Origin: CBIFWW01 sp966186435
Lineage (GTDB): Bacteria > Pseudomonadota > Gammaproteobacteria > Enterobacterales > Enterobacteriaceae
Length of the DNA: 64,000 nt
Direction: 5' to 3'
Assembly: GCA_966186435.1 (NCBI GenBank)
Contig: CBIFWW010000001.1
Location: forward strand, 14,428 to 78,427
Shown here: one piece after another, positions 1 to 8,892 of the stretch
Layout of the letters: each line of letters opens with the position of its first letter
Numbering within the stretch: the stretch's first letter is position 1
Position numbers and translations under genes: made by a program
Notes under the pieces: model-generated
The model's input: the letters and a program-made list of their open reading frames with translations, nothing else
What the model was told of the DNA's origin: nothing
Databases searched by the model: none

Positions 1-1341
1 TTTCCGGTAGCTGTCGCTGGCTAAATCAAAGGCGGTTTGCAGCGCATCAATGGTCTGCTTTAGCCCAGCCTCTCGCTGCTGATCGGTGCGGTAGCTGACC
101 AGGGCATTTTCCACATCCTGTAACGCGGTGAGTACCGTCTGGCGATATTGCAATACCTGCGCCCCCTGCTGTGCCCTGGCCAGTTTGACACTGGACACCA
201 GCCTGCCCCCCAGGAAGATAGGGATCGAGATCTGCGGCCCGACGCTGTAGAAGTGGCTGCTCCAGTCCAGCAAATAACCGGTTTCATCATTACGCAGCCC
301 CAACTGGCCCTGGAGGGAAATATCCGGGAACAGCTGGGCTACCGATACCCCTATTTGGGCGCTAGCGACCCGTAGGTTGGCCTCGGCTTCGCGGATATCC
401 GGGCGACGGCGGGCCAGCGTGGAGGGAATACCCACCGTCACCAGTTTTGGCAGTGGCGGTAGCGGTTGTGGGTTCGCCAGCTCATTATCCAGCGCCCCCG
501 GCATCTGACCTAACAACACCGCCAGCCCATTCAACGCCTGGCGCGCCTGGGCCTGATACTGAGGCAACTGGGCCTGGAGGTTGCCCACCTGGGCGCGGGC
601 ATTCTCTACATCCAGCTGTGGCGATAAGCCGCCTTTGGCGCGGCTTTGGGTTAACTCCAGGGTTTGCTCGGCGGTTTCCAACTGTTCATTTAGGGTGGCG
701 ATCACGCTTTGTGCCCCTCTAAGCTGGAGCCATACCCGCGCCACTTCGGCCTCAAGAGAAACCAGCGCATCATTACGCTGCTCGATAGCGGCCTGCTGCT
801 GGGCGCTGGCCTGCTCTACCTGGCGCCGTACCTTGCCCCACAGATCCACCTCCCAGCTGGCATCGAAACTGCCCTGATAAAGGGTGATGGGCTGGGTCAG
901 CGAATCAAGCTGCCCCCCCAGATCGCCATCTATCTGGTTCACCTTGTCATAGACCCCGTGGGATTTAAGTTCCCCTTTTAGGCCCAACTGTTGGCGGGTG
1001 ACGCTGGCACTGCCGTTAACACTCGGATACCAGGCCCCGCTGGACTGGGTGACCTGTTCCCTGGCCCCGGCAATACGTAACACCGCCTGTTGTAAAGTGA
1101 GGTTGCCACTGATGGCCCGGTCGATCAGACTATTCAGTTGGGGTGAGTTAAAGTTATGCCACCACTGGGGTTCAATAGCGGTATTGAGTACCTTGCTGCG
1201 GTCATCCTTGCCGTTTTCCAGCTGATGATACTGGCCCGGTGTCTGAGGATGGGCGGTCTGGTAATCCGGCCCCACGGCGCAACCCGCCAGCAATAATGCC
1301 AAAGTAAGAGCACTGAGTTTTGGCGTGAGAATACGGTACAT
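1..1341 (-). CDS. NodT-family outer-membrane efflux lipoprotein (partial, C-terminus beyond window)
   Basis: Outer-membrane channel of a tripartite drug exporter (TolC/OprM/NodT fold). The reading frame stays open from ATG at 1341 to base 1, giving 447 residues; families of this type are about 460-490 residues, so only the last few dozen are missing. A lipoprotein signal is visible: a hydrophobic stretch at residues 9-20 and the lipobox LLAGC with Cys21, followed by AVGPDY, the usual mature start of NodT proteins. The rest is Ala/Gln/Leu-rich helix. The start lies 1 nt after the stop of the pump gene, so translation is probably coupled. E. coli EmrAB uses TolC; here the operon carries its own channel. 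The substrate is unknown. Confidence 0.9.
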   Translation of the reverse strand, partial: MYRILTPKLSALTLALLLAGCAVGPDYQTAHPQTPGQYHQLENGKDDRSKVLNTAIEPQWWHNFNSPQLNSLIDRAISGNLTLQQAVLRIAGAREQVTQSSGAWYPSVNGSASVTRQQLGLKGELKSHGVYDKVNQIDGDLGGQLDSLTQPITLYQGSFDASWEVDLWGKVRRQVEQASAQQQAAIEQRNDALVSLEAEVARVWLQLRGAQSVIATLNEQLETAEQTLELTQSRAKGGLSPQLDVENARAQVGNLQAQLPQYQAQARQALNGLAVLLGQMPGALDNELANPQPLPPLPKLVTVGIPSTLARRRPDIREAEANLRVASAQIGVSVAQLFPDISLQGQLGLRNDETGYLLDWSSHFYSVGPQISIPIFLGGRLVSSVKLARAQQGAQVLQYRQTVLTALQDVENALVSYRTDQQREAGLKQTIDALQTAFDLASDSYRK

Positions 1342-1342
1342 A

Positions 1343-2914
1343 TTAATGTGCTCCTGCCGCGCCTTCGCTTTTCACTGGCGCCAAGAAAAAGACAAACGGG
1401 ATCAACAACGCCGCCACCAGGCTCAACATCGTAAATACGTCGATATAGGCGAGGAAGCGGGACTGCTCAATCATGGTGCGGTACATCTGGCCGGTGGCAA
1501 TGCTCAACGGGTCGCCAGCGATACTGGTGTAGTTACGGATGGCATCCGCCATTTCACGTACCCTAAGCTGGAAAGGCTCATCAAACTGGGTGGCATGGGC
1601 ACTAAGATAGGCACTGTGCTTTTGCGAAAACTCGGTGATTGCCGCCGTAGAGAGCGAAATACCCACGGAGCCTGCCACATTTCGGAACATGGTAAACAGC
1701 GCCGCTGCATCGGCATTGAGCTGGCGCGGAATGCTGATAAAGGCAATGGTGGTGAGCGGTACAAACAAGAACCCCAGCCCAAATGACTGGGCGCTGCGGA
1801 ACATCACCAGGGTAACAAAATCAATATCCGGCGTGAGATGGCGGGACCAGAAGAATGACACCGCCAGGCAGGTAAAGCCGAAGCCGATGATATAACGGGT
1901 TTGCACCACCGGCATCAGCTTAAGCACCAGCGGGATGGTCAACACAATCAGGATCGCCCCCGGTGACAGTACCAGCCCGGACCAGGTGGCGGTATAGCCG
2001 AGATCCTGCTGGGCCAGTTGGGGGATCACCACCGAGCTGCCGTACAGGATCATTGCCATCCCGGCCATTAACAGGCAGGCAATGGCGAAGTTTTTGTCCT
2101 TCATGCAGCGCAGATCCACCACCGGCTTACGGGCATACACCAGCCAGTAAATCGCGCCAATAATCCCTATCAGGGTCAAAATGGCGAAGATGCGGATAAA
2201 GCCGGAGTTAAACCAGTCATCGTCCTCGCCACGGTCAAGCATTACCTGAAGGCAGCCCAGGCCGAGGGCAATCAAGCCAATGCCGGTCCAGTCGATGGAG
2301 AGCTTGCCCTCTTTGCGTTTCTCCCAGGGCGGGTCTTCCAGTAGCTGATAAACCGCCAGCACCGTGATAATCCCCACAGGGATATTGATAAAGAACACCC
2401 AGCGCCAGGTGTAGTTATCGGTGATCCAACCGCCGAGTGTCGGGCCAAGCACCGGGGCCACGATAATGGCGATCGAAGACAAGCCAAAAGCCTTACCGCG
2501 ATCTTCCGGCTTGAAGTAATCCAACAAAATCGATTGTTGGGAGGGCTGCAATCCCCCGCCAAAAAAGCCCTGCAAGATACGGAACAAAATGATCTGCCAT
2601 AACTCGGTGGCAATCCCGCACAAGAAAGAGCACACCGTAAACATCACGATGCAAATCAGGAAGAAGTTTTTACGGCCTAATGCCCGGCTAAGGAAGGCGG
2701 AAATAGGCAGCACGATGCCGTTCGCCACCAGATAGGAGGTGAGCACCCAAGTGGATTCGTCATAGCTGGAAGAGAGCGAACCAGCCACATGGGGCAGCGC
2801 CACGTTCACAATGGTGGTATCAAGGATCTCCATAAATACCGCCAGCGTGACGACAATCGCCACCGCCCAAGGGTTACTGGCCGGGCGCCAGTTTTCATGG
2901 GCATGATCACTCAT
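1343..2914 (-). CDS. emrB: EmrB-like MFS (DHA2, 14-TMS) multidrug pump
   Basis: Inner-membrane drug:proton antiporter of the DHA2 family, 523 residues, the normal length for EmrB. The N-terminal helix carries the family signature around ILDTTIVNVALPHVAGSL (about residues 30-47), and the antiporter motif LGPTLGGWITDNYTWRWVF lies in the region of residues 150-170. Many hydrophobic segments follow up to a short cytoplasmic tail. Its ATG overlaps the stop of the adaptor gene by 4 nt (ATGA), and the outer-membrane gene starts 1 nt after its stop, so the three are one transcription unit. The family is clear. Whether it is the true emrB orthologue or a paralogue is not: E. coli emrAB sits elsewhere, beside emrR, and no MarR-type regulator is visible here. 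Confidence 0.93.
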   Translation of the reverse strand: MSDHAHENWRPASNPWAVAIVVTLAVFMEILDTTIVNVALPHVAGSLSSSYDESTWVLTSYLVANGIVLPISAFLSRALGRKNFFLICIVMFTVCSFLCGIATELWQIILFRILQGFFGGGLQPSQQSILLDYFKPEDRGKAFGLSSIAIIVAPVLGPTLGGWITDNYTWRWVFFINIPVGIITVLAVYQLLEDPPWEKRKEGKLSIDWTGIGLIALGLGCLQVMLDRGEDDDWFNSGFIRIFAILTLIGIIGAIYWLVYARKPVVDLRCMKDKNFAIACLLMAGMAMILYGSSVVIPQLAQQDLGYTATWSGLVLSPGAILIVLTIPLVLKLMPVVQTRYIIGFGFTCLAVSFFWSRHLTPDIDFVTLVMFRSAQSFGLGFLFVPLTTIAFISIPRQLNADAAALFTMFRNVAGSVGISLSTAAITEFSQKHSAYLSAHATQFDEPFQLRVREMADAIRNYTSIAGDPLSIATGQMYRTMIEQSRFLAYIDVFTMLSLVAALLIPFVFFLAPVKSEGAAGAH

Positions 2915-4026
2915 TTCACGGTGACCTTCGGCTCAACAGACAGCCCCAACGGCAGCGGGTGCTGCGGGTCTAACCCTTTATCAATAACAATTTTAACCGG
3001 CACCCGCTGGACGATTTTCACATAGTTACCGGTGGCGTTTTCCGCCGGGAAGGCAGAGAAGCGTGAACCACTGCCCTGCTGGATACTGTCGATATGGCCT
3101 TCCAGCTCCAGGTCTGGCCAGCCGTCCACGCTGAGGGCCACCTTGTCGCCGGGGTTCATATGCTCCAGTTGGGATTCTTTAAAGTTGGCGGTGATCCAGA
3201 TATCCGGTGACACTAGCGAGAATAACGCGCTCCCGGCTTGTACCAGGGTGCCAAGCTGGACGTTACGCTTGGTGACAAAGCCATCGAAGGGGGCGCGCAC
3301 TTCAGTATAAGAAAGGTTTAGGCTGGCGGTTTCCACTTGAGCCTGGGCCTGATCAACCTGGCGCGCCCGGGCTTCCACATTGGTTTCTTGTTGGCGGATC
3401 TGCAATTTGACCTGATCGGCCACTTCCAGTTGCGCTTTAGCATTGGCCAGTTGGGCCTGGGCGCTGCGTAACTGGGCGTTGGCAGAATCGATGTTTTGTT
3501 GCGAGGTAGCTCTAGGATCGACACCACGCTGGCGGCGATATTCCGCTTCGGCATTAGCCAGGTTGGCCTCGGCACTTAACACCTGAGCCGCCGCCTGATC
3601 GCGCTGGGCCGGATACTGGACTTTCGACAGTGCTAACTGCGCCTGGGCCTGATGAAGCTGGGCCTGAGTAAGGCCAAGCTGGGCTTTAGCCTGATCCAAT
3701 TGGGCAGTGTTATCACGGGGATCGATGGTCAGCAGCAGATCGCCCTGCTTCACCCGCTGGTTGTCTTTCACCAATAATTGGGTGACATAGCCTGCGGCTT
3801 TCGGGGCGATAGTCACCACGTTGCCATCGGTAAAGGCATCGTCAGTGGTTTCTTCATTGCGGGTCATCAGCCACCAAATCAGGGCCACAATAACCATGAC
3901 AATGACAATAATACCCAAGATTATCAGCGGTTTTTTGCCGGGTCGTTTGCGCTGCCCGTTGTTATCGGCCTTATCTTGAGTGTTTTCTTCTTGGGTAGTG
4001 TCTTTTTGTTGCTCTGTTTCGGCCAT
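2911..4026 (-). CDS. emrA: EmrA-like periplasmic adaptor (HlyD/membrane fusion protein)
   Basis: Links the inner-membrane pump to the outer-membrane channel. 371 residues: a charged cytoplasmic head (residues 1-28), one membrane anchor at about residues 31-53 (LIILGIIVIVMVIVALIWW), a split lipoyl domain (KAAGYVTQLLVKDNQRVKQGD, then APFDGFVTKRNVQLGTLVQAG) and between them a long Ala/Gln-rich alpha-hairpin. First gene of the operon. The 101-nt gap to ybiR must hold its promoter, but no clear operator was recognised. No good Shine-Dalgarno is seen before ATG 4026, yet the head sequence MAETEQQKDTTQ is typical of the family. Confidence 0.93.
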   Translation of the reverse strand: MAETEQQKDTTQEENTQDKADNNGQRKRPGKKPLIILGIIVIVMVIVALIWWLMTRNEETTDDAFTDGNVVTIAPKAAGYVTQLLVKDNQRVKQGDLLLTIDPRDNTAQLDQAKAQLGLTQAQLHQAQAQLALSKVQYPAQRDQAAAQVLSAEANLANAEAEYRRQRGVDPRATSQQNIDSANAQLRSAQAQLANAKAQLEVADQVKLQIRQQETNVEARARQVDQAQAQVETASLNLSYTEVRAPFDGFVTKRNVQLGTLVQAGSALFSLVSPDIWITANFKESQLEHMNPGDKVALSVDGWPDLELEGHIDSIQQGSGSRFSAFPAENATGNYVKIVQRVPVKIVIDKGLDPQHPLPLGLSVEPKVTVK

Positions 4027-4127
4027 AATTTAGCAGCGGTCCTGTTTAATAAACGAGAATACCAACATCGTTAACTAAACTTAGAGCTTTGCTATACATT
4101 TGCCAGGGTAAACTGACAAATAGGGCT

Positions 4128-5243
4128 TTATCTGAGCACTAATATACAAAGCAGGTAGCCTGTGGCCGTGGCCCACACCAGCATGGGCAAAGAATAAAGA
4201 TGGAAACGCCACCAGATGCGTCGGTCGTTAGCCAGGCGCATGGCGATAAGGTTCGCCATTGATCCCGGCAACAGCCCGAAACCACCGATATTGACAGCCC
4301 AGGCCAACAGCTGATCCGGCGGCAGGTAGTTAGCTAACAGCAAAGTGGCGGGGACATTACTGATAAATTGGGATAATCCCACGCTCAGCAAGAATTGCCC
4401 CAGTTGCGGCAACTGCCCCACCTGCTCCAGGCCGTGGTGCAGCCACGGCAGCCTGGTGAGCAAGTGAACATCAATGAACATCACCACAAATACCGCCAAC
4501 AGGCTCCAGTCCAGCGCCGCCAGCATGCGGCGGGCCATTAGCAGAAACCCCACCAGTACTAATGCCAACCCAATCAGTGGATAGCCGAGTTCCAGCGCTG
4601 CCAGAAACACTACGTATAGCCCCAGACTGGTAAACAGCAGCGGCTTATGCCAAGGGCTATCCTGAGCGTGGCCGGTAAATTGCATCTTTTTCGCCGGGAA
4701 GCTTAGCCAGCACAGCAGCATCAGGCTCACCATCAGCAGTAGCGCTAGCGGGGCCATCTGCCAGACAAAACCGCCAAAAGAGATCCCGGAGCGGCCCCAC
4801 AAAAAGATATTCTGCGGGTTGCCAATAGGGGTTAATAGGGAACCGGCATTGACCGCCAGTGCCTCAAAAATGATGAGCTTGCTGGCAGGTAGCCCGCACA
4901 GCTTCTTCAGGGTGATGGTGAGTGGCACCACGATAAACAGCGCCACATCGTTGGTCATAAAGGTGGATAAAGCCGCCGCTGAAAACACCATAAATAGCGC
5001 AATGGCCCGCTCATTGGAAAAACGGGCCACTAACTGGCGGCCTGCTCTATCAAAATAGCCGCTGGTTTCCACGCCCTTGGTCAACATCATCAACCCGGTA
5101 AGGGTGATGATAGTGCGCCAGTCGATAACCCCGGGCCAGGCCCGGATGTCCACCGGCACCAGCACGCAGAGCGCAGCACCCACCAGCAGTAATAAATGAA
5201 GGAAATGGTCACGGGCAAAGGCACGGAAAAGGGTTCGCACCAT
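4128..5243 (-). CDS. ybiR: YbiR inner-membrane anion transporter family protein
   Basis: Polytopic membrane protein of the ArsB/SLC13-like ion transporter superfamily, 371 residues, like E. coli YbiR. Hydrophobic helices run throughout, with family landmarks TLTGLMMLTKGVETSGYFDRAGR near residue 50, FMTNDVALFIVVPLTI near residue 95 and LLTPIGNPQNIFLWG near residue 137. The substrate has not been established to my knowledge. It starts 8 nt after mntR on the same strand, so it is probably cotranscribed with that manganese regulator, as in E. coli; this is suggestive but not proof of a role in metal transport. In E. coli the next gene is ldtB (ybiS), whereas here the efflux operon follows. Confidence 0.9.
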   Translation of the reverse strand: MVRTLFRAFARDHFLHLLLLVGAALCVLVPVDIRAWPGVIDWRTIITLTGLMMLTKGVETSGYFDRAGRQLVARFSNERAIALFMVFSAAALSTFMTNDVALFIVVPLTITLKKLCGLPASKLIIFEALAVNAGSLLTPIGNPQNIFLWGRSGISFGGFVWQMAPLALLLMVSLMLLCWLSFPAKKMQFTGHAQDSPWHKPLLFTSLGLYVVFLAALELGYPLIGLALVLVGFLLMARRMLAALDWSLLAVFVVMFIDVHLLTRLPWLHHGLEQVGQLPQLGQFLLSVGLSQFISNVPATLLLANYLPPDQLLAWAVNIGGFGLLPGSMANLIAMRLANDRRIWWRFHLYSLPMLVWATATGYLLCILVLR

Positions 5244-5251
5244 GGGTATGA

Positions 5252-5713
5252 TTATTCCCTGGTTTCAGTAAAGCGGCGGAAGGTTTCTAAGGTTTCTTCG
5301 CTGACGTGGTGCTCTATGCCTTCAGCATCGCGGCGAGCAATGTCCGGGGAAACGCCCAGTGCCAGAAGGAAGTTTTCGACTATCTGATGGCGCTCCCGGC
5401 TGGCCTGGGCCAGCTTTTCGCCCTCTTCAGTAAGGGACACCCCGCGCCAGGGAATCATAGCAATCAGGCCCACCGAGGCCAGCCGCTTCAACATTTTAGC
5501 CACGGTAGGTTGGGATACACCCAGCCGGGCGGCCATATCTACCTGACGGGCTTCACCGGTTTCGGCAATCAGGTCGGAAATCAACTCTACATAGTCGTCA
5601 ATTAACTCCCGGCGGTGGGCTTCTCGCACCTGGCGGAAACCTTCTACGTGTTCTTCGACATTAACCAGTTGGCTGGTTTTTTTAGGGGATGGCGTACCTG
5701 CCCGACGGCTCAT
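5252..5713 (-). CDS. mntR: MntR, Mn(II)-dependent DtxR-family regulator
   Basis: Binds Mn(II) and represses manganese uptake (mntH) and mntS while activating export (mntP); roles known from E. coli. 153 residues. The DtxR-type winged helix-turn-helix is seen at about residues 47-85 ([24 protein letters not shown]). The metal-binding and dimerisation part follows, with conserved [12 protein letters not shown] near residues 131-142. The ATG at 5713 is preceded by AGGAGAAC. It is divergent from mntS, with a perfect palindrome between them that is its likely binding site. Confidence 0.95.
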   Translation of the reverse strand: MSRRAGTPSPKKTSQLVNVEEHVEGFRQVREAHRRELIDDYVELISDLIAETGEARQVDMAARLGVSQPTVAKMLKRLASVGLIAMIPWRGVSLTEEGEKLAQASRERHQIVENFLLALGVSPDIARRDAEGIEHHVSEETLETFRRFTETRE

Positions 5714-5810
5714 GCAATGTTCTCCTGCGGGGGTCTAAGACGTTTACACAAGCACAGTGTAAACCAGCAGCACCAAACAACAAAAAAATAACCGATTAGC
5801 AATAGCTATA

Positions 5811-5832
5811 AGATATAGCCCATGCTATATCT
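5811..5832. promoter_or_regulatory. MntR operator, perfect inverted repeat
   Basis: AGATATAGC, 4-nt spacer CCAT, GCTATATCT: a perfect 9-bp inverted repeat 61 bp before the mntS start and about 100 bp before mntR. It matches the E. coli MntR box pattern (ATAGC-N4-GCTAT core). Manganese-dependent repression of mntS is inferred. Confidence 0.85.
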
Positions 5833-5847
5833 GTATACATCGCAGTC

Positions 5848-5868
5848 ACCGATTAAGGAACAATCGGT
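5848..5868 (+). repeat. Leader hairpin before mntS
   Basis: ACCGATT, 7-nt loop, AATCGGT: a perfect 7-bp stem that ends 14 nt before the AGGAGGTG ribosome-binding site of mntS. The same ACCGATTA word also occurs at 5791-5798. A function in the mRNA leader is possible but not shown. Confidence 0.5.
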
Positions 5869-5893
5869 TTACCCTGTTCATTAGGAGGTGGTT

Positions 5894-6022
5894 ATGAACG
5901 AATTCAAGAGGTGTTTAAACGTGTTTACTCATACGCCATTCCAGGTCCGCATGAAACTGATCGCGATGATCGTTGATATGGTCAGCAGCAAATCGCAGAA
6001 CGACCAAAAACCGCAATCCTGA
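5894..6022 (+). CDS. mntS: MntS small manganese-response protein
   Basis: 42-residue protein that raises intracellular manganese when the metal is scarce; in E. coli it was first annotated as the small RNA rybA and is thought to inhibit the exporter MntP. The product starts MNEFKRCLNVFTHTPF and ends QNDQKPQS. The first seven residues equal those of the E. coli protein as I recall it, and the length is the same. The start is decided by a perfect ribosome-binding site, AGGAGGTG at 5883-5890, 3 nt before the ATG. It lies divergent from mntR downstream of the MntR palindrome, as in E. coli. Probably low-manganese induced. Confidence 0.93.
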   Translation: MNEFKRCLNVFTHTPFQVRMKLIAMIVDMVSSKSQNDQKPQS

Positions 6023-6024
6023 TC

Positions 6025-6048
6025 CAGGCTCGGCCCCGGGCCTGCTTT
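6025..6048 (+). terminator. Possible terminator after mntS
   Basis: GC-rich stem CAGGC/GCCTG with further CGG/CCG pairing, 2 nt after the mntS stop, followed by only CTTT. The weak U-tract makes this uncertain. Confidence 0.4.
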
Positions 6049-6370
6049 ACCCGTGTGATTCAGTCACCAATATGTAAACATTAGTGTCTTTGCTACGGCC
6101 CATGCCGCATAAACCGCCCTACTTCATCCTGTCTTATTTCATTTGCGTGCTAATTCTCAAAACAATCATTTACTAACTGTTGATATTCTCCTTCCAGACC
6201 TCTATCTTCTTGCAACCTGATGATCCCCCCTCCTTTTATAAGTTAAATAATTCCTGTTGCAGCCTGGTGCCAACCCCCCTGCAATATGAAGTATGACGGT
6301 TATAAGTTCATCAGGCAGGTCTGGACCCGTACGCCAGGGTCAACGCATGGCGTATTTTTCGAAGTGAATT
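6049..6370. other. Intergenic region before opgE
   Basis: AT-rich and without a convincing open frame. A plausible sigma-70 promoter for opgE is CTGCAA (6279-6284), 16 nt, TATAAG (6301-6306). A small inverted repeat GACCC/GGGTC lies at about 6323-6340. The opgE ribosome-binding site is weak (GAAGTG). Nothing else recognisable. Confidence 0.4.
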
Positions 6371-7954
6371 ATGAATTCAACAGTTAAAGAAGGTGTGTCT
6401 ATCCGCGGTGTGGCTTTAGACCCGTGGGTGGGCTGCTATTTCCTGCAATCCTTATTGATTAATATCGCCCTGGGTTATGACTTTAGCCTGCTGTATGCCG
6501 TGGCCTTCACCTGCGTGCTGCTTCTGCTGTGGCGGGTGGCGCCTAAGGTGCAGAAGGGTATTTTGGTGGCTTACAGCTTATTAGCCGCCAGCTATTTCCC
6601 TTTTGGCCAGGTCTATGGCGCCCCCAACTTTAATACCCTGTTGGCACTGCACTCCACCAGTATGGAAGAGTCTTCCGAAATCCTGACCATCTTCCCGTGG
6701 TACAGCTATGTGATTTCTGCCGTTATTCTCGGCCTCGGCTATCTCTCCCTGCGCCGCAAATCCTCGGCCCCGGGCCGCTGGCATCTGGGCTGGACCGCCG
6801 CACTGCTGTTTAGCATCGGGACGGTCTTCGTCGCCCCCATTACCAATTACCTCACCGGCTGGGGCTTTAAAATCTGGGAAACCGGCTATCCGGCCCTGCG
6901 TTTTATTAAAGATGTGGTGGTAAATAATCACGAAGTCCTTGATGAACAGGCGCGGATGCAGGCGTTGTCCAGTAAGAAAGACACCTGGAATGTGCTGGCG
7001 GTTAAACCGAAATACCATACCTACGTGGTGGTGATCGGGGAGAGCGCCCGCCGCGATGCCTTGGGGGCTTTTGGCGGCCACTGGAAAAATACGCCCTTTG
7101 CCAGCCAGGTTAACGGTAAGTTGTTCACTGATTATGTGGCGGCCAGTGGGTCAACGCAGAAATCCCTAGGGCTAACATTAAACCGGGTGGTAAAAGGCAA
7201 GCCGGAATATCAGGATAATTTTGTCACCCTGGCAAACCGCGCCGGTTTCCAGACTTGGTGGTTCTCTAATCAAGGCCAAATCGGCGAGTATGATACCGCC
7301 ATCGCCAGCATCGCCCGCCGGGCCGATGAGGTGCAATTCCTGAAGAGCGGGGATTTTGAAGCGGATAAGAATACCCGGGATAAGGACTTATTAAAGCTAA
7401 CTGCCCAGGTGCTGGCAAAACCTCGCCTGGAGCCACAGCTGATCGTGTTGCACCTGATGGGTTCCCACCCTCAGGCCTGCGATCGCACCAATGGCAAATA
7501 CGCTGATTTCGTTCAGTCTAAGGAAACCTCCTGCTATGTATATAGTATGACCCAGACCGATGACGTGCTTAAGCAGCTGTACCAACAGTTGGAGCAGGCA
7601 GGGCAAAGCTTCTCAATGGTCTATTTCTCCGACCACGGTCTGGCCTTTAAGGAACGTGGGACAGCGATGCAGTACCTGGCCCATGACGATGCTTTCCAGC
7701 AGAATTTCCAAGTGCCATTTATGGTGTTATCCAGCGATGATACCCGTCATCAGGTAATTAAAGCGCGCCGTTCGGCCAATGATTTCCTGGGTTTCTTTTC
7801 CCAATGGACTGGGATTAAAACTCAGGAACTGAGTCTCAAGTACCCCTTCTTGTCGAACAAGAAGGTGGGGACGGTGTATGTGACCAACTTCCAGCTACGC
7901 AAGGTGGATTACAACCACCTGGGACCCGACGTTTTCAACACCACCAGTCGATAA
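6371..7954 (+). CDS. opgE: OpgE (YbiP) phosphoethanolamine transferase
   Basis: Inner-membrane enzyme of the EptA/alkaline-phosphatase superfamily; E. coli YbiP/OpgE adds phosphoethanolamine to osmoregulated periplasmic glucans. 527 residues, the same length as the E. coli protein. Residues 1-170 hold about five membrane helices and the rest is the periplasmic sulfatase-like domain. Metal-site motifs are VVVIGESARRDALG (about 219-232), the probable nucleophile Thr262 in GSTQKSLGLT, and SDHG at 420-423. It is a single-gene unit that ends at a shared terminator with ompX. A lipid A modifying transferase is the alternative, but the conserved neighbourhood favours OpgE. Confidence 0.93.
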   Translation: MNSTVKEGVSIRGVALDPWVGCYFLQSLLINIALGYDFSLLYAVAFTCVLLLLWRVAPKVQKGILVAYSLLAASYFPFGQVYGAPNFNTLLALHSTSMEESSEILTIFPWYSYVISAVILGLGYLSLRRKSSAPGRWHLGWTAALLFSIGTVFVAPITNYLTGWGFKIWETGYPALRFIKDVVVNNHEVLDEQARMQALSSKKDTWNVLAVKPKYHTYVVVIGESARRDALGAFGGHWKNTPFASQVNGKLFTDYVAASGSTQKSLGLTLNRVVKGKPEYQDNFVTLANRAGFQTWWFSNQGQIGEYDTAIASIARRADEVQFLKSGDFEADKNTRDKDLLKLTAQVLAKPRLEPQLIVLHLMGSHPQACDRTNGKYADFVQSKETSCYVYSMTQTDDVLKQLYQQLEQAGQSFSMVYFSDHGLAFKERGTAMQYLAHDDAFQQNFQVPFMVLSSDDTRHQVIKARRSANDFLGFFSQWTGIKTQELSLKYPFLSNKKVGTVYVTNFQLRKVDYNHLGPDVFNTTSR

Positions 7955-7960
7955 CGAGTA

Positions 7961-7988
7961 AAAAAAATCCGCCCGAGGGCGGATTTTT
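7961..7988. terminator. Bidirectional terminator opgE/ompX
   Basis: Stem AAATCCGCCC / GGGCGGATTT with a tiny loop, flanked by A7 on one side and a T-run on the other, so it can stop both convergent genes. Confidence 0.9.
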
Positions 7989-8014
7989 CATTAATGCTCT
8001 GCTGTACCAGAGAA

Positions 8015-8527
8015 TTAGAAGCTGTAACCAACGCCAGCAATCCAGGTACCAACATCAACGCTACGAATACGAGACTGCTCGTAAGAGACGTCCAGCGCAA
8101 CGTTTTCCATTGGGTTAAACTGCATACCAGCACCATAGGAGAAGCCTACATCGCTGTTATTGCTGTCAACAGATGGGTAATCAGTCTGCTGGAGTTTACC
8201 GTAGCCCATGCCGACTACGCCATAGACGCTAGCCCAATCGTTCAGACGGAAGGCAGGACCGGCAGTGATACCGTAGTAAGAACCTTTGCTGTATACACCA
8301 TCTTCAGTATTATTTTTAGAAGTGTAAGTGAAGGAACCGATCATACCCAGCGGATCGTTGTCGAACTCGTAGCGATATTTCAAGTTGAAACCGCCAGCTT
8401 TGTTCTGAACGCCCTGCATATCGCTCTGAGCGTAGCCACCAGTGACGGTGCTAGTACCAGCGAAAGCGGAACCTGCGGAAACGGCCAGTACACAAGCCAG
8501 TGCTGAAAGACATGCAATTTTTTTCAT
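8015..8527 (-). CDS. ompX: OmpX outer-membrane beta-barrel protein
   Basis: Small eight-stranded barrel of the OmpX/Ail family. 170 residues with a signal peptide MKKIACLSALACVLAVSAGSAFA, so the mature protein starts at about Gly24. The C-terminal part (NPMENVALDVSYEQSRIRSVDVGTWIAGVGYSF in outline) is nearly identical to E. coli OmpX and ends in Phe, as the BAM complex prefers. The ATG at 8527 is chosen over an in-frame GTG at 8533 because AGGTGG lies 2 nt upstream of it and the signal peptide fits. In E. coli the leader is a target of small RNAs such as CyaR; this is not tested here. Confidence 0.97.
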   Translation of the reverse strand: MKKIACLSALACVLAVSAGSAFAGTSTVTGGYAQSDMQGVQNKAGGFNLKYRYEFDNDPLGMIGSFTYTSKNNTEDGVYSKGSYYGITAGPAFRLNDWASVYGVVGMGYGKLQQTDYPSVDSNNSDVGFSYGAGMQFNPMENVALDVSYEQSRIRSVDVGTWIAGVGYSF

Positions 8528-8892
8528 AACCACCTCAAATGTGATACAAGTAAACTCTAAGTTTTAAATATATCAAAAATTTGTTGGAACTTCTGCGTAG
8601 ATTGTGTTGTCTAAACAAGCCCAACATGTAACATTTCGTTACCGATACCAAATAACTAAGTTTTAAGCCACGAATTTTATTCGGTAATTCACGATTATGT
8701 GCTGTTTAGTCAACCTCAGCCATCCAGATTTATCCTAAAAAACACCGCACAAAATGCACAGGTATGGATGAATTTTACTTTCATTTCAGTATTTTTCATC
8801 AATGAACTCTCAACTAGATTAACCAATTCCGGTACACTGGCGGAACTTTGCACGTAGATCGTAATCACTGACAAAAACTGACAGGACATTTC
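8528..8892. other. Divergent ompX/rhtA promoter region
   Basis: AT-rich. On the minus strand the ompX leader contains GATATATTTAAAAC, whose TATATT (8568-8573) could be the -10 element. On the plus strand TACACT at 8833-8838 is a candidate -10 for rhtA with only a weak -35. No open frame or long repeat seen. Confidence 0.4.

Noticed and set aside
1325..1786. 153-residue frame across the emrB 3' end
   Set aside because: Shadow of emrB on the opposite strand, Arg/Gln-rich, without motif or start signal.
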